This document shows positions 28,004-38,048 of a stretch of 64,000 nt of DNA, piece after piece (position 1 is the first letter of the stretch; each line of letters starts with the position of its first letter). Origin of the DNA: Listeria sp. PSOL-1. GTDB lineage: Bacteria; Bacillota; Bacilli; Lactobacillales; Listeriaceae. Under the pieces are notes generated by a model. It did no database searches. It was not told where the DNA came from and saw nothing but the letters and a program-made list of their open reading frames with translations. Location: positions 1,674,001-1,738,000 of the forward strand of contig NZ_LR760298.1 in the NCBI RefSeq assembly GCF_902806445.1, read 5' to 3'. A program made the position numbers and the translations under genes.

Positions 28004-28055
28004 TCCATTAAATGATTATTTTTATTACTTCTGGGTATATATACAAATGTGCAAC

Positions 28056-28940
28056 TTATACTTTAAGGAATCTTCTAATCGAAATGGTACTTCCCCAAAC
28101 TCCGATTAAAACTCCGATTAAAATAATTAACGCACTTATTTCATAAGCAAATGGGACAGGTGTCAAAAGCGAAAGCGAAGTGCTTCCAAGCTTTGGATTT
28201 ACTAAGTGATACATATTAAAGTATCCTATGATTGTCAATATAACTGGGATCACAGAACCAATTAGTCCTAGCCACGCGCCTTCTAAAATGAACGGCCAGC
28301 GGATAAACCAGTTCGTCGCACCAACGAGTTTCATAATTTCTATTTCTTTGCGACGAGAGAATATTGCTATTTTAATGGTGTTTGAAATAAGGAACATTGC
28401 TGTTAAAAGTAAGCCAATGCTGAGAATAATTCCGGCATAACGAGCCCATCTTAACGTATTAAACAATTTATCCACGGTTTTTTCACCATAATTAACATCA
28501 GTTACGTGTTTAAATTTTTCAATTTTCGAAGCTACTTGTTTGGTTTGTTCTGGCTCTTTAGCCTGTACAATAAAAACATCGTATAGCGGATTGTCTTGTT
28601 TAAATAGCTCGAAGTTTTTTCCGTATGCGCCAACAAGTTTTTTCAACTCAGCATCTTTTGAAGAAAAAGTAACGCTATTAACGCCGCTTAGTTGTTTAAT
28701 ATTTTTCTTTAGCTCATCTTCTTGAGCTTTTTTTGCATCGAGTGAAATGTGTACATTGATTTGTACATCATTTTCAACATCTGAAGCAAGTTTATTCATG
28801 TTGACTAATATTGAAAAGAACACGCTAACCAAAATGAGCGTTACTGTTACAGCACTTGCTGCGGCAAATGTCATCCAGCCATTTCTATAAAGACTCTTAA
28901 AGCTTTCTTTCAGATGTCTTCCAAACGTTCTAAATTTCAT
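28056..28940 (-). CDS. ftsX: Cell division ABC-like permease FtsX
   Basis: A 294-residue protein with a membrane segment near 20-45, a large extracellular domain (about 50-160) and three further C-terminal segments, the FtsX topology. It partners FtsE to control peptidoglycan hydrolases across the membrane. The ATG at 28940 has AAGGAG 9 bases upstream and overlaps the end of ftsE by 11 bases; a longer frame exists but lacks a better site. Confidence 0.93.
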   Translation of the reverse strand: MKFRTFGRHLKESFKSLYRNGWMTFAAASAVTVTLILVSVFFSILVNMNKLASDVENDVQINVHISLDAKKAQEDELKKNIKQLSGVNSVTFSSKDAELKKLVGAYGKNFELFKQDNPLYDVFIVQAKEPEQTKQVASKIEKFKHVTDVNYGEKTVDKLFNTLRWARYAGIILSIGLLLTAMFLISNTIKIAIFSRRKEIEIMKLVGATNWFIRWPFILEGAWLGLIGSVIPVILTIIGYFNMYHLVNPKLGSTSLSLLTPVPFAYEISALIILIGVLIGVWGSTISIRRFLKV

Positions 28941-29616
28941 ATCCATACTCTCCTTGCTGTTCATCGCGAACAATTCTACCATTTTCGATAGCTATAACGC
29001 GATGTTTTAGCGTATTCACAATTGAACTATTGTGGGTCGCCATCACAATCGTCGTACCGCGACTATTAATTTCTTCAAGGATATTCATGATTTCCCATGA
29101 TGTATCAGGATCGAGATTTCCAGTTGGCTCATCTGCTATCAAAACCTTAGGAGTATTTGCAATGGAACGAGCAATCGATATTCGCTGCTGTTCTCCACCA
29201 GACAATTCGTCTGGCAACATTCTAACTTTATGTTTTAAATTGACTAGATCAAGTACTTCCATGACCCGTGCTTTAATTTCGGCTGGGTCTTTTTCAACGA
29301 CTTCCATCGCGTAAGCAATATTTTCATACACTGTTTTGCTTTGAAGCAATTTAAAATCTTGGAAAACTACACCAACATCCCGTCTTAAAAACGGAACTTC
29401 ACGATTCTTCATGTGCACCAAATCAAATCCGTCTACTTCTATATTACCTTTTGTTGCATGCTCTTCGCGATAGATCATCTTGATAAAAGTAGATTTACCA
29501 GCACCACTAGGCCCTACAACATAAACAAATTCACCTTGCTCAATTTTAGTGTTTAAGCCGTTCGCTGCAGTAATTCCATTTCGGTATTTCTTATAAACGT
29601 CTTCCATTAATATCAT
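28930..29616 (-). CDS. ftsE: Cell division ATP-binding protein FtsE
   Basis: A 228-residue ABC ATPase. Walker A GPSGAGKSTFIKM, Q-loop VVFQDFKLL, signature LSGGEQQRISIAR, Walker B VLIADEPTGNLDP and the H-loop ATHNSSIV are complete. It supplies the ATPase for FtsX. A TGN-TATAAT extended -10 lies about 110 bases upstream. Confidence 0.96.
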   Translation of the reverse strand: MILMEDVYKKYRNGITAANGLNTKIEQGEFVYVVGPSGAGKSTFIKMIYREEHATKGNIEVDGFDLVHMKNREVPFLRRDVGVVFQDFKLLQSKTVYENIAYAMEVVEKDPAEIKARVMEVLDLVNLKHKVRMLPDELSGGEQQRISIARSIANTPKVLIADEPTGNLDPDTSWEIMNILEEINSRGTTIVMATHNSSIVNTLKHRVIAIENGRIVRDEQQGEYGYEI

Positions 29617-29659
29617 CTTATCACCTAACTCGCCTTTCTTTTTAGGAATCGTTTGTAAG

Positions 29660-29770
29660 GTAATGTAATGATAACCTTTGACATAAAACTGTAGTGTTTA
29701 GGATAGCCCCAATTGAACACAGGCTTTATTATAGCATTCTAGTTTTTCAGCTTTAGGTTATTTACATTAC
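29660..29770. repeat. Inverted repeat flanking the ftsE promoter
   Basis: GTAATGTAATGATAACCT at 29660-29677 recurs inverted at 29755-29770, differing by a two-base gap. The arms lie on either side of the putative ftsE -10 at 29728-29733. Confidence 0.5.
29728..29736 (-). promoter_or_regulatory. Extended -10 promoter of ftsEX
   Basis: The minus strand reads TGCTATAAT, a perfect extended -10. The -35 at 17 bases is weak (CTAAAG), as is usual for extended -10 promoters. Confidence 0.55.
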
Positions 29771-30094
29771 AGTTATATTTCAAGCTATGACATTATTTTT
29801 AATGTTGTAATACTATTTTTGTTTTTGCTAATTTTTACCAAACCAATTTTGATTAGGCTAAATTGAAAACAATGCATCCTGTTTTTCAACTGCTCTCATT
29901 GTACCGTTTTTTATCGCAAAATAACATTACAAGGAGATTAAAAAAGATTACATTATAGATTAAATGGGATAGACCACTTACCTCGTTTAAGCTTGGTATG
30001 CTCAAGCTTTCTCAAAAATCCTGTCATCTAATTGTTATATAAAATGAGCTTAAAAAGAACGATTTAGAGGAGAAACAAATTTCGAACATATAAA

Positions 30095-30168
30095 AAGCAC
30101 CTCGCTTTGGAATTTAACAGCAGCTCAGGAAAACAAAGCATACTGGAATTTCCAAACACGAGGCGCTT
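30095..30168 (-). terminator. Terminator after the YitT-family gene
   Basis: A long stem pairs the AAGCACCTCG arm starting at 30095 with the CGAGGCGCTT arm ending at 30168, continuing through TTTGGAATT/AATTTCCAAA. On the minus strand TTTTT follows. Confidence 0.85.
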
Positions 30169-30184
30169 AAACACCGATTTATTT

Positions 30185-31018
30185 TTACAGGCTAAATCCT
30201 TCGCCCATCACTTCACTTGCACTCATCACAACGACGAAGGCACTGTCATCAATCTCTTTGACAACCTTTTTTAATTTAGGGAACTCTTGTTGCACAACAA
30301 CACAAAATAAAATTTGCTTATCGTCATCTGTGTAACCGCCTCTTGCTTCAAGCCTTGTAATCCCACGGCCAATTTTAAATAAAATAGCCTCACGAATCTC
30401 ATCTTGCTTATTAGAAATAATAAAAACTGCTTTAGATTGTTTTAAGCCAACTTGAACAACATCAATTGTTTTACTTGTTGCAAATAAAGCAATCAAAGCA
30501 TAAAGCCCAGATTCAATATCAAAGGCAACCATCGCCGTTAATACGACTAATCCATCGATTAATGCTACACAAATCCCAAGCGAAAGATGCGTAAATTTGT
30601 GCATAATCTGGGCAATAACATCTGTGCCACCAGTAGAAGCATTACTGCGAAAAACAATCCCTAAGCCAGCGCCAATTAGCACACCACCGAATAAAGCACC
30701 AACAAGGGGCTCTTTAGTCCAAGGTGTGAAATCTTGTGTCAAATAAACAAATAATGGAATAATCAGCGTTCCAACAAACGTCTTAATCCCAAATTGATAA
30801 CCGAGGAAAAAAACGCCCGCTATAAATAGAGGAATATTAAGTGCCCACTGAATAAAAGCTGGATTGAAACCCGCCAAGTAATTGACAATCGTACTGATAC
30901 CGCTAACGCCACCCGAGGCAATATGATTAGGCAAAAGCAACACATTAAACGCCAAAGCAATAATCGCCGCTCCTATAATAATGTAAAGATATTCTACAAC
31001 TTTCGATTTTTTACTCAT
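30185..31018 (-). CDS. YitT-family membrane protein with DUF2179 domain
   Basis: A 277-residue protein with five or six membrane segments (about 10-200), including GGVSGISTIVNYLAGF and FGGVLIGAGLGIVFRSNASTGGTDVI, then a cytoplasmic DUF2179 domain (about 205-275, e.g. ITRLEARGGYTDDDKQILFCVV). Its role is unknown. An ATG overlaps the prfB stop (TAATG), but AGG lies 9 bases before the second ATG at 31018, which I prefer; the difference is two residues. Confidence 0.88.
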   Translation of the reverse strand: MSKKSKVVEYLYIIIGAAIIALAFNVLLLPNHIASGGVSGISTIVNYLAGFNPAFIQWALNIPLFIAGVFFLGYQFGIKTFVGTLIIPLFVYLTQDFTPWTKEPLVGALFGGVLIGAGLGIVFRSNASTGGTDVIAQIMHKFTHLSLGICVALIDGLVVLTAMVAFDIESGLYALIALFATSKTIDVVQVGLKQSKAVFIISNKQDEIREAILFKIGRGITRLEARGGYTDDDKQILFCVVVQQEFPKLKKVVKEIDDSAFVVVMSASEVMGEGFSL

Positions 31019-31023
31019 GGGCA

Positions 31024-32125
31024 TTAACCTATCCGCGAACGTAAGTAACCATTAACAAATTCATCAAGATCACCATCCATCACCGCTTGCGTATTCCCAG
31101 TTTCTATTCCTGTGCGATGATCTTTTACCATTGAATAAGGGTGGAAAACGTAGGAACGAATTTGACTGCCCCAGCCGATTTCTTTCTGCTCTCCGCGAAT
31201 TTCCGCCAATTCCTGTTCCTTTTCTTCTTGCTCTTTTTGGTATAGTTTACCTTTTAACATTTTCATTGCTTTTTCACGGTTTTTTATTTGTGAACGTTCT
31301 GACTGACAAGTAACAACAATGCCTGTTGGAATATGTGTCATTCGGACTGCCGAATCCGTTGTATTAATATGTTGTCCTCCAGCACCAGTTGAACGGTAAG
31401 TATCGATCTTCAAGTCATCTGGACGCACTTCAATCTCAATATCATCATCCAATTCTGGCATAACATCGATCGAAACAAAAGAAGTATGCCTTCTTCCAGA
31501 TGAATCAAATGGGGAAATTCGCACTAAACGATGAACGCCTTTCTCCGCTTTTAAATAGCCATATGCATTATGTCCTTTGATTAGCAGCGTAACACTCTTA
31601 ATACCTGCTTCATCCCCTGCTTGATAGTCAATCGTTTCCACCTTAAATCCTTTTTTCTCAGCAAAACGTTGATACATTCTAAGTAACATTGAGCCCCAAT
31701 CTTGTGATTCAGTCCCACCTGCCCCTGGATGAAGTTCTAAGATCGCATTATTTTTATCATAAGGATCGTTTAACATCAACTTCAATTCAAAATTGGCTAT
31801 ATCTTGCTTATATTGTATTAGCTCCTCTTCTAACTCTTGCTGCATGTCAATATCAGTTTCCTCTTTCAAGAGCTCCAAGCTAATTTCCATATCCTCTTGT
31901 TGTTTAGCTAGACTCTGAAAAGAATTATACACTTCTTTTAACTCATTCGATTCGTTAATAACTTTTTGTGCTGCTTGCTGGTCATTCCAAAAATCCGGGT
32001 CCAGCATTTGATCTTCTAACTCAGCAATTCTGACTTCCATATTTTCTAAGTCAAAGAGACCCCCTAAAATCTTTAATTTGCTGCGCTGTAGTTTCTAATG
32101 AACTACGAATTTCTGCTAATTCCAT
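31024..32125 (-). CDS. prfB: Peptide chain release factor 2, with programmed +1 frameshift
   Basis: RF2 ends translation at UGA and UAA. The gene starts with ATG at 32123-32125 (GGTGG upstream); after 24 codons an in-frame TGA (32051-32053) follows CTT. A one-base shift then reads GAC and continues for 342 codons to the stop, giving 366 residues, the usual RF2 length. The GGQ peptidyl-release motif is in [16 protein letters not shown] and the codon-recognition tripeptide SPF is in [11 protein letters not shown]. The YitT gene overlaps or abuts the 3' end. Confidence 0.96.
32051..32065 (-). promoter_or_regulatory. Autoregulatory frameshift site of prfB
   Basis: On the minus strand an internal Shine-Dalgarno AGGGGGT (plus 32059-32065) stands three bases before CTTTGAC, the classical RF2 frameshift signal. 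Low RF2 favours the +1 shift; high RF2 ends translation at the TGA. Confidence 0.95.
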
Positions 32126-32226
32126 TGTTTTTTCCACCTTTTTTCAAAATTTTAATGATAAGACTAACTTAGTATATAAAATTTTGTTCTTTTTTTCCAG
32201 ACTTGTTTTTGTTCTTATATGACAAT

Positions 32227-32265
32227 AAAGAGCTAAATTGATTTTACAATCGAATTCAGCTCTTT
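32227..32265 (-). terminator. Terminator between secA and prfB
   Basis: AAAGAGCT (32227-32234) pairs with AGCTCTTT (32258-32265), extended inward by AAATT/AATTC. The T-tract on the minus strand is short (TTTATTG), so termination may be partial. Confidence 0.6.
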
Positions 32266-32273
32266 TAAAAAGT

Positions 32274-34784
32274 TTATGCTTCTTTACCGTGACAATTTTT
32301 ATATTTTTTACCGCTACCACATGGGCAAAGGTCATTACGGCCAATTTGTTTGTCTGCACGAACTGGCTGACGTTTTGCTTCTGGTTTTCCTTCACCAGGG
32401 TTTACTGCTTCACCTTTTGCCACTTGTTCACGTTCAAGATTTTGCCTAATTTCTGCTTTCATAATATAGCGAGTAACGTCTTCTTCAATTGAATTAACCA
32501 TCGCTTCAAACATTCCGAAACCTTCTGCTTGATACTCACGAAGCGGATCAATTTGTCCATAAGCTCGGAGATGAATGCCATCACGCAATTGGTCCATCGC
32601 ATCAATATGATCGACCCATTTAGAATCAACTGAACGAAGTAATATTGCTTTTTGGAATTCATTAAATTCATCTTCTGGAAGCAACGTTTCTTTTTCATTA
32701 TAAGCATGTTTAATTTTTTCTAAAATGAAGTCTTCAATTTGCTTGCTATCTTTACCTTCAAGATCTTCTACTGTAATGCCTTCTGTTAAAATGTTAGCAT
32801 CAACATAATCAACAATTGCCTGTAAATTCCAGTCTTCTGAAGAATCGTGTGAATTTGCATTAGCAGAAACAATAAAGTTCACTGTCCGGCCGATCATTTT
32901 CTCAATGATCTCACGCAAACTATTTTCAGCAGTAATTACTTCATAACGCTGCTTATAAATTACTTCACGTTGTTGACGTAATACATCATCATATTGAAGA
33001 ACGTGTTTACGAGAATCAAAGTTATTCCCTTCAACGCGTTTTTGGGCTGATTCCACAGCACGGCTCACCATTTTGCTTTGGATAGCTTCATCGTTCATTC
33101 CAAAGCGTTCCATCATGCTCTTCATGTTATCAGAACCAAAACGACGCATCAATTCATCTTCCATTGAGATGTAAAATTGAGTTTCACCTGGATCACCTTG
33201 ACGACCAGAACGACCACGCAATTGGTTATCAATCCGGCGTGATTCATGACGTTCCGTACCAATAACAGCTAAGCCACCTACTTCAACTGTACCTTCACCA
33301 AGTTTTATATCCGTACCACGACCAGCCATATTGGTGGCAATCGTTACAGCTCCAGATTCACCAGCATCTTTAATGATATCTGCTTCACGCTCATGTTGTT
33401 TAGCATTTAGTACATTATGGCGAATTCCTTTTCGCTTCAGTTTGCTGGAAATCAATTCTGACGTTTCAATAGCAACTGTACCAACTAAAATAGGTTGTCC
33501 TTTAGCATGACGTTCTGCAATATCTTCTACAACTGCATTAAATTTAGACTCCACCGTTGTATAAATTAAATCTGGATTATCTTTCCGAATAACTTCTTTA
33601 TTTGTTGGAATTTCAATGACACGCATGTTATAGATATCGCGGAATTCTTCTTCTTCTGTTTTTGCAGTACCAGTCATCCCAGCTAATTTTTTATACATAC
33701 GGAAATAGTTTTGGAATGTAATTGTCGCCATTGTCTTAGATTCGTTTTGAATGGTTACTGCTTCCTTCGCTTCAAGCGCTTGGTGTAACCCTTCACTAAA
33801 GCGACGGCCCTTCATAATACGACCAGTAAATTGATCAACAATTAGCACTTCATCATCTTGAACTACATAATCAACATCAAGTGCCATTGTATAGTTAGCT
33901 TTCAAAGCTTGAACAATATGATGTAGGAAAGGTGCATGTTCTAGATCATATAAATTTTCAACATCAAAATATTTTTCTCCGCGTTCGACGCCTTCTTCCG
34001 TCAAGCTAACGGATTTCGTTTTGATGTCAACTGTATAATCTTTATCTTTTGTTAGCGTCGTAACAAATGTATTAGCACGGACATAAAGAAGTGTAGATTT
34101 TTCTGCTTCACCAGAAATAATTAATGGCGTTCTTGCTTCATCGACTAAAATGGAATCCACTTCATCAATAACAGCAAATGGAAGCTGACGTTGTACCATC
34201 TGCTCTTTATATACAACCATGTTATCACGTAAATAATCAAAGCCTAATTCATTATTCGTACTATAAGTGATATCACAATTATATTGTTCACGTTTTTCTT
34301 CACTGGAAAGAGCATTAAGATTTAGCCCAACTGTTAATCCTAGGAACTTATAAAGCTGCCCCATTTCAGTTGCATCCCGTTGTGCTAGATATTCATTGAC
34401 CGTAACAACATGTACCCCTTCACCAGAGAGTGCATTCAAGTAAACAGGGAGTGTTGCTGTTAATGTTTTACCTTCACCAGTTTTCATCTCAGCAATATTA
34501 CCTTCATGTAGTACAATTCCACCCATTAACTGTACGCGGAAAGGAAACATGCCAAGCGCTCGTTTTGCTCCCTCTCTTGCTACAGCAAAAGCCTCAACTA
34601 ATAAATCATCAAGTGTTTCACCATTTTGAAAGCGTTCCTGGAACTCTGCTGTTTTAGCGCGTAGCTCGTCGTCTGAAAGTTTTGCTGTATCAGCAGCAAG
34701 AGCTTCAATTAAATCAGCTTTTTTTTCAAGATACTTAATATCTTTCTTACCTGATTCAAAAATCTTTTTTAAAATACTTGCCAT
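32274..34784 (-). CDS. secA: Preprotein translocase ATPase SecA
   Basis: An 836-residue motor of Sec-dependent export, working with SecYEG at the membrane. Walker A is [13 protein letters not shown] near residue 99, DEAD-like [14 protein letters not shown] near 207, and the helicase motif [15 protein letters not shown] near 490. The C-terminal zinc-binding tail [14 protein letters not shown] contacts SecB or lipids. Length fits the main (housekeeping) SecA rather than the accessory SecA2. ATG is preceded by GAGGAG. Confidence 0.97.
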   Translation of the reverse strand: MASILKKIFESGKKDIKYLEKKADLIEALAADTAKLSDDELRAKTAEFQERFQNGETLDDLLVEAFAVAREGAKRALGMFPFRVQLMGGIVLHEGNIAEMKTGEGKTLTATLPVYLNALSGEGVHVVTVNEYLAQRDATEMGQLYKFLGLTVGLNLNALSSEEKREQYNCDITYSTNNELGFDYLRDNMVVYKEQMVQRQLPFAVIDEVDSILVDEARTPLIISGEAEKSTLLYVRANTFVTTLTKDKDYTVDIKTKSVSLTEEGVERGEKYFDVENLYDLEHAPFLHHIVQALKANYTMALDVDYVVQDDEVLIVDQFTGRIMKGRRFSEGLHQALEAKEAVTIQNESKTMATITFQNYFRMYKKLAGMTGTAKTEEEEFRDIYNMRVIEIPTNKEVIRKDNPDLIYTTVESKFNAVVEDIAERHAKGQPILVGTVAIETSELISSKLKRKGIRHNVLNAKQHEREADIIKDAGESGAVTIATNMAGRGTDIKLGEGTVEVGGLAVIGTERHESRRIDNQLRGRSGRQGDPGETQFYISMEDELMRRFGSDNMKSMMERFGMNDEAIQSKMVSRAVESAQKRVEGNNFDSRKHVLQYDDVLRQQREVIYKQRYEVITAENSLREIIEKMIGRTVNFIVSANANSHDSSEDWNLQAIVDYVDANILTEGITVEDLEGKDSKQIEDFILEKIKHAYNEKETLLPEDEFNEFQKAILLRSVDSKWVDHIDAMDQLRDGIHLRAYGQIDPLREYQAEGFGMFEAMVNSIEEDVTRYIMKAEIRQNLEREQVAKGEAVNPGEGKPEAKRQPVRADKQIGRNDLCPCGSGKKYKNCHGKEA

Positions 34785-34997
34785 TTTTTATTCTCCTCTA
34801 CTAATTTCACTACTTCATTCCACAAATGTTGTTAATATATTAATTATAGAATTATTAAAAATGAATGCTATACTTATTAATTTTATCACTTATAAAGTAA
34901 AATTCACACTATAAAGTTCACTATTTTATTTACAGTTAATAATCATTATATCATGCTTCTAAAAGAAAAAATATATCCAAGATAAATTTTATTAAAA

Positions 34998-35028
34998 AAA
35001 GGATGTGGGCAATTTCACCCCATCCTTT
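34998..35028 (-). terminator. Terminator after hpf
   Basis: AAAGGATGTGGG (34998-35009) pairs with CCCCATCCTTT (35018-35028), followed on the minus strand by seven T. Confidence 0.9.
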
Positions 35029-35042
35029 CTTGACAACAAGTT

Positions 35043-35603
35043 TTAATTCGTTTCAATTAACCCATACTTACCATCTTTTCGGAGATAAGTGATATTTATC
35101 TCATTCGTATCAGCATTGAGAAATATAAAAAAATTATGTCCTAATAAATTCATTTGCAATACCGCTTCTTCTGAACTCATTGGCTTTAATGGAAATTGTT
35201 TTGTTCTTACGATTTCTAAGTCAGCATGGCCTTCTTCTGATTCGATTTCGCCGTTTTCCTCAACAACAGAAGCAAAATAATCTTGTGTTGCTTCTTTATC
35301 GCGAAACTTACGGTTAACTTTTGTTTTGTATTTACGTATTTGTCTTTCTAATTTATCAACAACTAAGTCAATACTTGCATATAAGTCATTACTTGTTTCT
35401 TCTGCACGTAATACAAGCCTAGGAAGAGGAATGGTAATCTCAGCTTTCGCATTTTTATCAGAATAAACCTTTAGATTTACGTGAACGTTAGCATCAGGAG
35501 TTTCTGTAAAATAGCGTTCAAGTTTTTCGACTTTCTTTTCTACATAAGTTCTGATTGCATCAGTTACCTCAATTTTTTCACCACGAATGTTGTACCTAAG
35601 CAT
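35043..35603 (-). CDS. hpf: Long ribosome hibernation promoting factor
   Basis: A 186-residue long-form HPF. The N-terminal RaiA/YfiA-like domain (about 1-105) starts MLRYNIRGEKIEVTDAIRTYVEKK and the C-terminal dimerisation domain (about 130-186) includes KPMSSEEAVLQMNLLGHNFFIF. Long HPF pairs 70S ribosomes into inactive 100S dimers. AAAGGAGG lies 7 bases before this ATG; a nine-codon upstream extension is not needed. Confidence 0.95.
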   Translation of the reverse strand: MLRYNIRGEKIEVTDAIRTYVEKKVEKLERYFTETPDANVHVNLKVYSDKNAKAEITIPLPRLVLRAEETSNDLYASIDLVVDKLERQIRKYKTKVNRKFRDKEATQDYFASVVEENGEIESEEGHADLEIVRTKQFPLKPMSSEEAVLQMNLLGHNFFIFLNADTNEINITYLRKDGKYGLIETN

Positions 35604-35782
35604 AGTAATTCCTCCTTTGAGATAAAACAATAATTCTTACAAAGAGATTGCTCTCCTTATATTCAGTCTATGACAAACAAAGGCTTTTTGCAAACATTTA
35701 CATATTACAATATTTACCTTTATTTTATTATTTTTTCCACAAAAAAGTAATTACAAAACTAAATTTTTTCAACTTTTATTTT

Positions 35783-36460
35783 TCATCTAAAAATCGTAAA
35801 AGAGTAAACCATTTTTGCTCCAGCTAAAATTAATCGCTCTGCTGCTAAATTAAGTGTGACGCCCGTTGTATAGATATCATCAACAAGAAAAATATTTTTT
35901 CCTTTTATATGATGAATATCAGTCGTATTTAATTGAAATACTTGTATCATTTGTAATCGTTCATTTCTAGTACGTTTTGATTGTTTATCGCCTTCATCTC
36001 TTTTTAACAGATATTGATACGGGACGTTCGCATACGTTAGCATCGCACTTACCTGATTAAAGCCACGCTCTTGTAACCGATTAGCAGCCAGTGGTATCGG
36101 TGAAATAATAAAATCTTTCATCCTTTGCTTGAAAAACTTCTTCATAGGCGGTGCAAAAAGCTCTGCAAGCACATAATCTCCTCGATATTTATATTGAGTC
36201 ATCAATTCTTTTGCAAAATCATTATAACGATATAAGGAAGTGTTTTTTTGAATAAAGTATTCTTTTCTTCGTTGACAATCCCTACATTCCCCATCTATAT
36301 TCGCTTTATTACACCGAATACAGGTTGGCTCATTCAACACTTCAAGTTGCTTAGCACATCTCTCACAAATACGTTGATGAGGAACAAGCCATTTCTTAAA
36401 ACTCCAACTAATCATTATTCTATACGGTTTACCGCACCACAAACAATGTTGGCTAGCCAT
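35783..36460 (-). CDS. comFC: ComF-family phosphoribosyltransferase-like competence protein
   Basis: A 225-residue protein with cysteine pairs at the N terminus (CLWCGKPY, CERCAKQL, CIRCNKANIDGECRDCQ) that suggest a zinc ribbon, and a PRTase motif NIFLVDDIYTTGVTLN near 190-205. ComFC is needed for uptake and processing of transforming DNA in competent Firmicutes. It overlaps the end of comFA by 8 bases. No comFB gene lies between them. Confidence 0.9.
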   Translation of the reverse strand: MASQHCLWCGKPYRIMISWSFKKWLVPHQRICERCAKQLEVLNEPTCIRCNKANIDGECRDCQRRKEYFIQKNTSLYRYNDFAKELMTQYKYRGDYVLAELFAPPMKKFFKQRMKDFIISPIPLAANRLQERGFNQVSAMLTYANVPYQYLLKRDEGDKQSKRTRNERLQMIQVFQLNTTDIHHIKGKNIFLVDDIYTTGVTLNLAAERLILAGAKMVYSFTIFR

Positions 36461-37790
36461 CTAATAAGCCCTCACTTTTTCCTAATCGATTCATTTCTTG
36501 GATGTGTCGTATTGCTTTTTTTATACTTCTCGTTTTTCCATGACAAAAAAAGCACACATCTCCAGTGGGAAAATCTTTTTTTCGACCGACACGTCCAGCA
36601 ATTTGCACAAGTGCAGCTTCAGTAAACACTTGATGTTCGGCACCAAAAACAGCTACTTGTATGTTTTCGATCGTTATCCCACGTTCCAAAATTGTTGTTG
36701 TTAATAAAATATTAATTTGCCCATCTCTAAGCGCCATCACTTTCTCTTTACGCTTTGGATCTGCTGCATGCACAGTAGCTATGTTATAAGTGAATTTCTC
36801 CTGCAACATTTTAGCAAAACTAAGCATACGATCAATCCGCGGGAAGAAAATAAGCATAGATAAATTCTGATTTCTTTTCTCGTCAATCCACTTTATTATT
36901 GTTTTAATCGGTTTTCCTTGGCTCACTTTCTCTTCCCATTTTTGAAGCCATACGACTCGCGGAACCGGCAATGAGAACCGGTGATATCGTGCAGGAATTT
37001 TAACAAAATTACGGTTGCCTCTAAGACATTCCTTTTGCCAATTGACATCCGGAGTAGCAGTAATGTAGATTTGTGTATTCCTTGCTTTCATAGCTTTATT
37101 GACCGCATACTCTAATAATGGATCTTTAGCATAAGGGAAGGCATCTACTTCGTCAATAAAAATTGTATCAAAATAACCTTGAAAGCGAATTAATTGATGC
37201 GTCGTTGCAATCACAAAATGCTCTCCTTCAAAGACATGCTCCGAATCTCCATATAAACAAACAAGCTTTTCTGCTGGGAAAACCTCCTGTAATCGAGGAA
37301 ATAGTTCAATACATACATCTACACGCGGAGATGCTAAACAAATTCGCTCGCCTTTTTGTAAGGCTAACTCCATTCCCGAAAACATCATCTCTGTTTTTCC
37401 GGCGCCCGCAACTGCCCATAACAGCAAATTAATCTTTTCTTCCACTGCTCTTATAACTGCTTCAGAACCCTTTTTTTGTCCATGCGAAAGGTTTCCTGGC
37501 CATAATAGCAATTTATCTTTTTTTGGTAGTAGCGGTAAAGGTTTTTTATAAAACAATGAAGTACATCCTGTTAATTTGCCCATGATTAGACAATTTCGGC
37601 AATAAGGACAATGTTCTTGACCACAATGTAAGCAAGGCATAAAGCCAAATTTTTCTAGTGATGTATTCCCACATCTTACACAACGTAAATGCTTATTCTT
37701 TTTCGCTATCGCTTTTTGACTTTCAAATCCATTAACATTGATTAGTTCTTCCTTCAAATACAACCTTCCTGGATAACCACAAGTGTGCAT
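36453..37790 (-). CDS. comFA: Competence DNA translocation ATPase ComFA
   Basis: A 445-residue DEAD-box-like ATPase. Four N-terminal cysteines form a zinc site (CVRCGN, CLHCGQEHCPYC), Walker A is AVAGAGKTEMMFSG near residue 130, Walker B is IFIDEVDAFPYA near 225, and the late motif is QIAGRVGRKKDFP. It drives single-stranded DNA across the membrane during transformation. Both frames are intact. GAGGTGATAGG precedes the ATG. Confidence 0.92.
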   Translation of the reverse strand: MHTCGYPGRLYLKEELINVNGFESQKAIAKKNKHLRCVRCGNTSLEKFGFMPCLHCGQEHCPYCRNCLIMGKLTGCTSLFYKKPLPLLPKKDKLLLWPGNLSHGQKKGSEAVIRAVEEKINLLLWAVAGAGKTEMMFSGMELALQKGERICLASPRVDVCIELFPRLQEVFPAEKLVCLYGDSEHVFEGEHFVIATTHQLIRFQGYFDTIFIDEVDAFPYAKDPLLEYAVNKAMKARNTQIYITATPDVNWQKECLRGNRNFVKIPARYHRFSLPVPRVVWLQKWEEKVSQGKPIKTIIKWIDEKRNQNLSMLIFFPRIDRMLSFAKMLQEKFTYNIATVHAADPKRKEKVMALRDGQINILLTTTILERGITIENIQVAVFGAEHQVFTEAALVQIAGRVGRKKDFPTGDVCFFCHGKTRSIKKAIRHIQEMNRLGKSEGLLDG

Positions 37791-37963
37791 TTCCTATCAC
37801 CTCGCCTAATACGGTTATACCATGTTTAATTTTATGTTGCAGAAGCTAATTTTATACTTTACACCTATAAAAAAGCTTTTTCATCTTAGACAAAACCATT
37901 TTTTCGCCACTCAAAACTTACTTATAACCATTCACTATCCTTTTTTAATCATTTTGAAAAAAA

Positions 37964-37995
37964 AATTCTATGCGCTATACTAAGCACATAGAATT
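37964..37995 (-). terminator. Terminator after degU
   Basis: AATTCTATGCGCT (37964-37976) pairs with AGCACATAGAATT (37983-37995), with one mismatch, and is followed on the minus strand by nine T. It isolates degU from comFA. Confidence 0.92.
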
Positions 37996-38048
37996 TAAAA
38001 GGTTATTTTATTGCTAAGATAAATTTCCCCTGGACTATATCGCATTCC

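Larger units (their letters stand above)
29617..30184. other. 568-base gap upstream of ftsE
   Basis: No convincing coding frame. The ftsE-proximal part holds an extended -10 promoter and a pair of inverted repeats around it; the far end holds the terminator of the YitT gene. The middle (about 29780-30060) is A/T-rich and shows no feature I can name. Confidence 0.5.
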
